This document shows, in pieces, positions 56,093-64,000 of a DNA stretch of 64,000 bases. A program made the translations under genes and the position numbers. The stretch comes from Cytidiella melzeri (taxonomy: Eukaryota > Basidiomycota > Agaricomycetes > Polyporales > Irpicaceae). How positions within the stretch are numbered: position 1 is the stretch's first letter; each line of letters opens with the position of its first letter. A model generated the notes under the pieces. That model worked only from the letters and a program-made list of their open reading frames with translations, had not been told where the DNA came from and did not search any database. The DNA is taken from positions 1-64,000 of the forward strand of contig JABYQR010000123.1 in assembly GCA_022592445.1 (NCBI GenBank), read 5' to 3'.

Positions 56093-59000
56093 CTAAGGAC
56101 GATCCTCATTGGTGTCCATCTCACTGTCACTACCAGACTCTGAGCCCTCGCTATCCTCCTCTTCACCACCGAGATCCAACGTCCGCTGTTCTACTTGATA
56201 CCCTCTCTTATCTAGCTCTGCGCCGATTTGTTCTGCTTTAGAAGGCGCAGTTACTACTACAGCAGCTGACGATGCAGGGTCAAAGAGCGGAAGGAAATAT
56301 TTCCGAAGAGCCTTGAGAACGTCGTCCTTGTTCACCGCTTGGAATTGCTCCAACAACTCCACATTGTGGTTTTGGGAGACTCCTTTGAGAGCTTGATTTG
56401 TGAACGATTGAAGAGCCTGTGAAAACAAACTTTGAGCAATCCACCAGAATCCAACATTGCTCAACAAACGTACTGCACGGCCGGCGGACGCTACGCCTCG
56501 GGTCACGCTGTATACAATTGCGCTCTTCGCCGCATCCAAACTGGTCTCCTCCATAGCGATCTGCGCCAAATTTCAGTCACATATTAGGGCATATTCGAAG
56601 ACACGTCGACGTACCGAACCGTCAACCAGACCGGAAATGACCAATTTGGCCTGATCAAATGCGTCTATGTAGTTTGATGACTGCGAAAGAAGTATAAGAG
56701 AAACGATGTGCATGTCGTAGCTAGCGAGCTCACCCGGTATAACGTGAAGCCAACCAACCCCGACTCGAGATCAACCGTGACATATGAGCCGTATGCAAGA
56801 CCGGATCCTCGAATATACCGCTAAAGACAGTGGCGAACGCTTCAGCACAGAACACCAGCGGTCATTGGAAACCCTACGCACCCATAAATAGCTTTCAGTA
56901 GCATTGAGTACCTCGGTGGCAACCCTCAGAGCAGGATAGTCTGGGTTCGTCCATCCAAGCATACCCTTGCTATGGTGAGATACGAAGGAGCTCTCGATAG
57001 TGGGCAGGGAGAGCACTACAGCTTTCTTCACAGGGTTCTTGCCAAGCGAGCTCAGAGTCTCGGACGCCATAGGAACAGGGGCTAACGGTGCCTCCTAGTA
57101 GGATTTTGTGAGATGTGTGAGACATGATAGCAGAAACTACACGAATTGTCTCTCACCTTGAGAGTCTCGCCAAAGTGCCTCGCCCAAGTAATTCGAGGCT
57201 GTTTGAGTTCCAAGATGTCACCTGCCACTGAGAACCGAAGGGCCGATGGATCTTTCACTACAAGTCACAAATCAGCGAGTGTTGACGCTGCAGTAAACGT
57301 CATTCTACTCACAATAAGAACGGAATTCTTCAAATGCTCGTATAACTTCATCTGGACTCTCATTGAGCCGCTGAACCAGTTGCGGGACGAATTCCATTTG
57401 AGTGAGGAGGCCTCCAGCGCGGCCAGTGGAGCTTTCATCGTAAAGTAGATCGGCATTCACGGAAGTCAGAACAGTACTGCCATCTCGCTTCATCTCTGGC
57501 AACGATTGCTGAATTTTTGCCGCTGCAACTTGCAATCTGGTGTCCTGTCAGATTCGATTTGCGTCACAAATAAGTATGGATACCCACCGCTCCTTGTCAA
57601 ATTGGCTACCATGAATTAGGTCTTTCAACCACGACACAGCAATGTCGTAATTGTCCCTTTCGACTTTGATGGACACACGCAACATTTCTGAGAAAGCGCC
57701 GCTGCCTCCCATGGCTGCGTCGTATTGAACGGTGTCATTGTCAAGCTGATTGACGACTTCCTCATGGCTCAGACGTTCTCCAGAAGACCTCGTGACCGGT
57801 AGAGAGAAGAATGCAGTGAGATAAGCCCAGCTGTAACTAAAAGCGCATATAAGATGTATGATAGCATGATTAACTGAGGGCTTCACTTACGGACGGAGGC
57901 GGTTAGGGAGCTCAGCCAACGACACGTATGCACTGATGGTAACAAAATCGGACTACATACAATCATCATCAATTTGCGGTCGAATAGATCATGAAAGGGA
58001 AAGGGACGTGCCTCGACGTGGTCGTATTGAATGAAGAACGGTAGCGGGGAGCCATCGGCCTGCACGTACTTCGAGATGTCTTCGTTGTTGTGCTGCTCGA
58101 TATTCTTGTGGCGACCAGCACCGACTTCCTGAAGGCTGCTCACAGGTATCCAGGCAATGCTCTTCACATCGGGTACCGGGAAGCTGGTTAAGATATGGTT
58201 CGGAATTTCCCTGTCATGCTCCTTCTTGGCGTCTTCCAACACCTTCTCAGCCTTTTCCAAGCCATCTTTACCCAACGCTTCCTTCTGTTGAGCAAGACGA
58301 GTTTTCTCCTCGTCTTCGATTCGCTTAGCCATTTCTGCTGAGGGTTTGCCAATGACGATGATACGATGAGGATCGATATAGTATCTAGAGTCACCCGTTA
58401 GTCTGCGTCTTGCAAGGCCAGAAAGCTAGACAAACTGCTTGAGTAATTTCACCCAATCATCGCTAGTCCACTTTCGAAGATCGTCGTAACGCTTCATCTC
58501 GTCTAGCGCCTCAAAGAGATTTGACCCATCCTGCGCACCGTATAGTGCGTCGTTGATGATAGTACCCGAGAATGTATCGCCTTTGGCAGACTCCAGCTTG
58601 CTTCGCAGCTGGCGCTGGTCGCGGTCGAGAACCATGGCCATCCTTTTCATATCAATGCCGCTTGAGACTACACGTTTGAAGCTGTCCTGGAGCTTCTGGT
58701 CAAATGAATCGAGGTGCTCTACCGGAACGGATCCAATATGAACGTAAAGAAGGCCTCGAGTGGCTGTGTCCCGCTCTTCGAAATAGATGTAGGTGCTGTC
58801 AATTCACAGTCAATACCGTTGCTGCGTAATGCAGAAGAATACAACCATACCACAAAGGATTCTCAACCTCGACATATTCTTTTGTCAGAGGCGCAGTGGC
58901 AGAGCTTGTCAAATAGTTTCCAAGCATGTCAATAGCTTTTTCCTGCAAGCGCGAGCCTGTTGGCGGCCCTTGCCAACCGATCTGGATTTCGCCTACACTC

Positions 59001-60289
59001 TCGTCCTTTTCAGGGAATTCCACAACGTCGGTGACAGTTTCGGTAAACGGGGTTCTTTCCGCACTTGGAGTTTCGACGAACGGTCGCTTCCAACCCTTCG
59101 GCTGGGGCCCTTGATTCTGGCCATGAGCGACTAAGTTAGGCTCGATCTGATCTTGAACAACCTTGAGCAGAGTCTGCGTTCCAGAGGCCAATTTACCAGC
59201 AGCAATGAGTGTAAGATTATGTGGCACGTAGTATGAAGCATGGTATTTTCTGACTGCAAGAACCTAATCAGTATGATTGTTGCAGCAAGCCAAAAAGATA
59301 CGCACTCTTCTCCGCGGTAAGTTCCCGTAAAGCTTTCATGAGACCACCGGTTTCGCTCCTATATGCGCTTCCAGGCGGGAAGCTGAGGCGTTGCATTCTG
59401 AGTGCCATCAAGTCGCCTGACGTATTCTCGCGCCCTTGCATCTCACTATAAACCACACCAGAGTTCTCGCCTTTGCCGTTGATATGATGAACCTTGTGTT
59501 ACCAGATAAATATCGATGTCACCTCTGGGACTACAGAAGTGTACACACCTCTGTAACGAATCCGGCGTCGGTCATCGTTGGATATAGAATGTGGTCAACA
59601 TAGATGGGGAGGATTTGGAGGAAGCCTTGTTCGCCAGCCGTAGAGACAGTGTACGCAGTGTGATCGGTGTCAGTCCAGGCATTCGTACCGTTGGAGAAAC
59701 CTCGGTTTGCGAGATGATCTATTATACCCTTGTAAGGATACTTTTCCGATCCCATGAACACTAGGCTACGCAGAACACGTATATGAGAGTTCAAAAGGAG
59801 CAAAAAGTCATGGAGACTGACTGCTCAAGAGTATGTGGGCATCCACTGTCATCGAAAACTGGGTATTGTGCTTGTCAAACAAGTGCCGGAGTGTAGTACA
59901 GCGGGGTACTCACTCTCCGTGTTGACGACAAAGTAGCCATTAACGATCGGGGCTACGTGCGCGTGTCAATGTCTTTGCTTCGATTACCACCTATCCAGAT
60001 GCAACAGCTTGATGTACATACCAGCATAGTCTAAATGGACCACACTCAGTCCCGTCACACGGCTCCGCCACTTTGAAACTAGAATGTCCGCATAGTCGAG
60101 CTTCACGGTCTTGACCAAATCAAAATTCCCATACTTGGTTTCGTGACTCTGTGTAGCCATTGTAGAGCTGAAGCGACCGATGTTCCTAGAGAAACGAGGT
60201 GAAGCTGGTGGCCACGTACGGGCGGTGTGGCGAGTGGTGGAGGTTTGAAGAAGAGAGCAGCGTCGCCAGAGACTGCATAAAGAAAGCAT
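56093..60289 (-). CDS. M16-family zinc metallopeptidase (presequence-protease-like)
   Basis: A multi-exon gene of about 1000 residues. The first exons are resolved: 60289 (or 60160)-60022, 59952-59914, 59858-59822, 59765-59549; the last ends at 56093 with an acidic tail, EGSESGSDSEMDTNEDRP. The inverted zinc motif HTLEH lies in CPHTLEHLVFMGSEKYPY; its second His codon is split by the intron 59821-59766. Further family blocks: TDTDHTAYTVSTAGEQGFLQ, HHINGKGENSGVVYSEMQGR, KYHASYYVPHNLTLIAAGKL, the hinge-like Glu/Lys coiled region EKTRLAQQKEALGKDGLEKA, and the second half ILTSFPVPDVKSIAWIPVS. M16C enzymes form a closing chamber that degrades peptides. The Met at 60289 adds an Arg-rich 43-residue extension typical of mitochondrial import; the internal Met at 60160 would give a cytosolic form. 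Confidence 0.82.
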
Positions 60290-60922
60290 TCAGTTAGACA
60301 AAGGCAGATGTCCAGATGAGCGTATAGGCAGACTTTCGCCAAGTAATCGCAGCCAGTTTGAGTCCCTTCGCTGCCACACGACCCTCAGAATGGGAGTACG
60401 CAAGAGGCCATTGACACTAATAGTCGCTGGAACTATTGAGTGCCACGTGGCTCTCCGCGCCGACAACAGGTCCGAATCAGCTATCTAGATTTCGCCTTAT
60501 ACTGCAATCCTGAACGCTCTCCGTCATCAGCAAATTCGCAAAATCCTTACCTGCGATTACCTGCGCATGTAGCCCAATCACCTGCCGCACCTGCTTCACC
60601 CGGGTAGGTGACAAAACGACATGCGCTAACATTACACCTGTGTAGGATCTCGTTCTCTACCTGACTGGTAGAGCTTGCCTGAACCACCTGTCAGGTTAGC
60701 AAGGTATTCACAGCCCGTGGTCACAATGTCTGACATGATCGTACCTGGCACCTTTAAAAACTACATGACCCACCCGACAGGCGGCGCAGGTCAGATCTAG
60801 TATAACATGTAGTTTATGGTGCTCGGAAGCTGTAGCGCTGTGACATAAATGTTGAAATCGAAAATAGATAATGGAATTGTTCACAGCCGGATGCGTGCTA
60901 CTGAGGTACTAGCGATACTGGT
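60290..60922. promoter_or_regulatory. intergenic region with a cluster of ACCTG motifs
   Basis: Upstream of the M16 gene (minus strand) and beyond the 3' end of the DUF6698-like gene. Between 60548 and 60750 the word ACCTG occurs at least eight times (for example TTACCTGCGATTACCTGCGC, then CACCTGCCGCACCTGCTTC). No coding sequence seen. Confidence 0.5.
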
Positions 60923-62575
60923 TCATGGGTCTACTCGACGTCGTTTAGCCATCAGCACCTGAAAGTCGTCGGCCTCCTCATCGTTCTCATCACCCAACGT
61001 GTTCGCATTTGTCTCGTCCTCACCACGAGGCCCTTTGTTGAAAACCTCCCTGTTGCGCGATGATCAACGTGGCCATCGCAGCCAATGCTAGAACACTTAC
61101 CTGTCCCACCAGTCCAGCGTGTCACTGATCCATTTGCGCATACTTGTGTCTATGCCTGCGTCTATCTCCAGCAGAGCCACAATCTTGTTGAAGAACGCTT
61201 CATTATCGAACTGCCCATCAATCTTGCACCAGTCACTTTGTTCGCTCAACATGTGCCGGGCCTGTTGTTATTATCAGGAGACAGTAGCCAGGACATAGAA
61301 ATCAGAACTTGCCTGAACAACCGCGTATGCAATAGTGCGAGGTGTGGTGCGCTCAATACCACTGAGTTGGGCCTGGCACTTGCGACGAGGGCCCCTAGTC
61401 TGGCGCACTGATGCGGATCCGCTTGCAGATGAGGGACCTGTGAATATATGCTTATACACCTATGACCTATCAATGAGATAAAGTCCGAAGTGAAGAACCT
61501 AAGTATACGTACACGGACACAGAGCGGACCACGGAGAAGGCCGTCCGTACGGTCATCGGGGTTGTAGGGCTGGTCATAAAGGAAAGCAGGGAGCTGCTTT
61601 GCGGTGCACGACAACGAGCCTGCTTGGACTTTGAGACATGTCCTACAATCGAACTGTCAGTGCCTGAGATCAACGGCATTAATGGGGCGTACTGTTCAGG
61701 ATCCGCGGCAAACGTCTCTGAGCTTCGATGGGGGCACAGTAGCTTACCCGTATGTACACTGTTGAAGCCGCGCTGAGATTTCTCGGTCAGTTTCAGTACG
61801 GTCAAGGCCTCTGCTGTTTGAGGAAGGTCCATCACGATGTATTTCAAACCTTCTTTCTTGAGTGAGCCGGTATCGTCTGAGCGTGCTGCACGACTGAGCT
61901 TGTCCATCTGATAGGCGCATGAGATTAGAACAAGGAACACATGCGAACTTACCATTATAATCACGGCGTTCAGCGCTCCTGGGCGAGCATCGGCTTCGGG
62001 GCCCATCAGGGCTTCGCGAATACCCTTCTTTGATTCTAGTAATGCCTTGAATGCATTGACATAGCGACGTCGATCAGGTAAAGCCCTGGCAAGTGAAGGT
62101 AATATGAGTACGGAGGTAGATTGTGAGTAATAGCAAAGAAGCAAACATAGCGTTGACCTGAGCGTCGTTTCCGACCACAAGGCGGGTAGGGTCTTCGGTG
62201 TTCTCAAAATCACACGCTAATCCCACTCGAAAACAGGACGAGAGGCTGAGAAATGGGTGATATGTGCGCACAAATAAACGAGCAGCACGATCAAAAACAT
62301 CTGCCTTGTTGACGACCTCTCCTTGTCTAATGCTGATGATCAGAGCACTGGAGTGTATTGAAATGGTTTAACGCCTACCGCCTTCGCTTTTGAACTTCCT
62401 GTTTCTCCTCCAAGCTATTCAAGACATCCAATAGAAGGCGTCCGTGGTGTGACTCCTCTTGTTGCGCCAGGTCCAATGCTTGCGATCCCTGGGCGATTGG
62501 GCCAGTATGACCCCTTAGGCTTGGATCCAGCCGCGCATTGAAATCTGACGGCTGGCCACCGGGTAATGAGGACAT
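60923..62575 (-). CDS. DUF6698-like protein of Agaricomycetes, 5' end uncertain
   Basis: On minus, pieces in order: MSSLPGGQPSDFNARLD (62575), RTYHPFLSLSSCF and DFENTEDPTRLVVGNDAQ (62270-62140), RRYVNAFKALLESKKGIREA (62085), SRAARSDDTGSLKKEGLKYI (61890), EKSQRGFNSVHTGKLLCPH (61780), RTTPRTIAYAVVQ (61350), CKIDGQFDNEAFFNKIVALL (61225), DTSMRKWISDTLDWWDR (61150) and a C-terminus GDENDEEADDFQVLMAKRRR ending at 60923. The blocks RGFN-HTGKLLCP, TPRTIAYAVVQ and LDWWDREVF match the pattern I remember for DUF6698, a fungal family of unknown function often found in many copies in mushroom genomes. Exon joins in the N-terminal half are not resolved, and one join near 62140 does not keep frame, so the gene may be damaged there. 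No function is claimed. Confidence 0.45.
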
Positions 62576-63011
62576 CGAGAAGAAGGAGCACGACAGCCCG
62601 GGAAGCAGAAGTTTGAAGATGGCAAGATGGGCTTACGGTGTCGTGGCACATTTTATCCCACAAAGCTGAGACATACATCAGTGAATATTTGCAATCAATG
62701 CTCTGTACTGGAAGCTCCGACCTGCCACTAGCTTGTGAGGCGTTGCGCTCAAACGCAAAGTGCGAGCGCCTGTCCCGAATCTTGTCCATATTAGGCATGT
62801 TTTTACGAACATGCCGCATCTGCCTCGCTGTCTGCGTGGCCAGACAAAATTTTTCGGTTTCTATGTGCTTCAGGGAGTAATACGCCCCTGTTCCCAAAGA
62901 ATCTCATTGGCTATCATTAATTTTTGGCCGTCAAGGTCCGAGCCAGATGACTTACAGGAAGTTGGTTTGCTTTTCCCCCTTTTTCCAATTCCTCCACTCT
63001 TGCCTTGCGCC
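62576..63011. other. divergent intergenic region
   Basis: Between the DUF6698-like gene (minus) and the small plus-strand gene. C/T-rich just before the start at 63012. A minus-strand frame (62897-62415) has no domain. Confidence 0.35.
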
Positions 63012-63783
63012 ATGTCGGAGCCCCAGGCAAATCAGGTTCACTTTGACCTCGCCCCCTACGTTCGAAAAATACAAAGCACCAGCCAGCCTCCAGTTGGTGA
63101 TTCACTTGTGCTTCTCGTGATGACTTCTCGCACGGTAAACCAGTTGGTAGGTTCGCTTGAACACTTACGCAAAAAATTATGTCTAACCTGTAGCTTAGAC
63201 ATTAACCTTCAACGAGCCAGTAACGGTAGCCAATAGCTCGACTCACATACAACCTGCTATTGCAATAGAGACCACCAGCTCTGATGTGGGCGCGACTGTG
63301 CAAGGCACTGAGAATGTGGTCCCACCGGACGTTGTGGCAAACGGTGGTCAGGCTACCAGCCGACCTGCAGAAATAGAGGTTCAGGCCGTCCCAGGTAAGC
63401 TTACTAATTCTATATGGCAGGGTAGCTGAGAAAGACTGACCAATGACCTTCCTCTTGCAGTGCACCACTTGTCAACTTGTCCATCTCCGAGCCGCATCCC
63501 GCCACGTAAAAAGCTTGTCCGTCGACTTCCTCCAGGTTGGACACGTCCGCCATCCCCAACTCCCCCACCTCGTACTAAGCCACTGGTCCGACGATTTAAT
63601 CGAGATTGTATTGATACGAAGAACGAGGGGAGTCATGGAACATCAGCACTCACAACCCTGAGCTTGCCAGTAGAGCTAGGAGATGAGCGAGTGCAAAGGA
63701 GACATTTCAGTGGATTGAGGAGCCCGGAGGTAGTCCCTTCATCTGTCAAAGGAGAGAGTGACGAGGAGAAGTTCTTTGAGTAG
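63012..63783 (+). CDS. small disordered protein, function unknown
   Basis: Three exons: 63012-63096, 63221-63394, 63461-63783 (193 residues, frame kept throughout). The start is MSEPQANQVHFDLAPYVRKI directly after a C/T-rich leader. The middle exon is rich in Val/Thr/Ala/Gly (VTVANSSTHIQPAIAIETTS). The last exon is Pro/Arg-rich (PSRIPPRKKLVRRLPPGWTR, PPSPTPPPRTKPLVRRF) and ends acidic, KGESDEEKFFE. No globular domain, signal or membrane segment is seen. The first intron (124 bp) is longer than usual, so a missed small exon is possible. It is probably nuclear or cytosolic given the basic clusters, but this is a guess. Confidence 0.45.
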
Positions 63784-64000
63784 ACAACACTTGCCAATCA
63801 ATTGTGCGAGGATAATCGCGACACCAGCAAGGAAGCGTGAGGCACGGACGACATGAGGGTAGTGACTCTGATGATGCAACGAGGGTTTGAGACCCTGGCC
63901 AGGACCTATGTGCAGCATAGCAAAGAAACATGAGAAGAGTAATATATACTAGTTGGTGAGACCTACTCTCGCAGCAGATTCTCCGCTGCAAGAGGGTTGG
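63784..64000. other. window end, nothing recognised
   Basis: No credible gene in the last 217 bases. Confidence 0.4.

Noticed and set aside
1..64000. CRISPR arrays, bacterial operons, rRNA genes
   Set aside because: No regularly spaced repeat-spacer array, no Shine-Dalgarno-led operon and no rRNA sequence were seen; the intron-rich genes are eukaryotic.

Overview
The window looks like nuclear DNA of a basidiomycete fungus, most likely an Agaricomycete. The evidence is dense short introns (about 45-60 bp, GTAAGT/GTGAGT-type donors, YAG acceptors), cytosolic ribosomal protein genes eS10 and uL13, a Zn2Cys6 regulator, a secreted CE15 glucuronoyl esterase, and fungal Copia, Gypsy and PIF/Harbinger-type elements. 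Everything here comes from reading the translations and splice sites by eye; no database search was run.

Layout. (1) 1-12.5 kb is a transposon graveyard: a PIF/Harbinger-like element with a convergent Myb/SANT-like partner and transposase, then parts of two Copia elements on the minus strand joined head to tail, with a 666-bp solo LTR (TSD ATCTC) inside one reverse transcriptase. Several lesions there are changes at CpG. (2) 12.7-34.3 kb is ordinary gene space: a small secreted protein, an HRI1-like protein, an alpha/beta hydrolase, a 14-exon Zn2Cys6 regulator with a 6-nt microexon in its zinc cluster, an LRR protein, an F-box protein, eS10, an O-fucosyltransferase-like membrane protein and a CE15 esterase. 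(3) 34.8-49.4 kb is a second mobile region: a young Ty3/Gypsy element with 273-bp LTRs, a small TIR element touching its 3' LTR, a divergent two-gene unit of an Agaricomycete-specific transposase-like family, and a 163-bp foldback. (4) 50-64 kb is gene space again: mitochondrial acyl carrier protein, uL13, a three-KH RNA-binding protein, a NUFIP1-like protein, an M16-type zinc metallopeptidase, a DUF6698-like gene and a small disordered protein.

The host genes do not form a metabolic cluster. There is a loose housekeeping theme: ribosomal proteins, a NUFIP1-like factor (family linked to snoRNP assembly), an RNA-binding KH protein and mitochondrial proteins. The most unusual parts are the transposon structures, the microexons, and the divergent 41-48 kb unit, whose reading frames are largely preserved.
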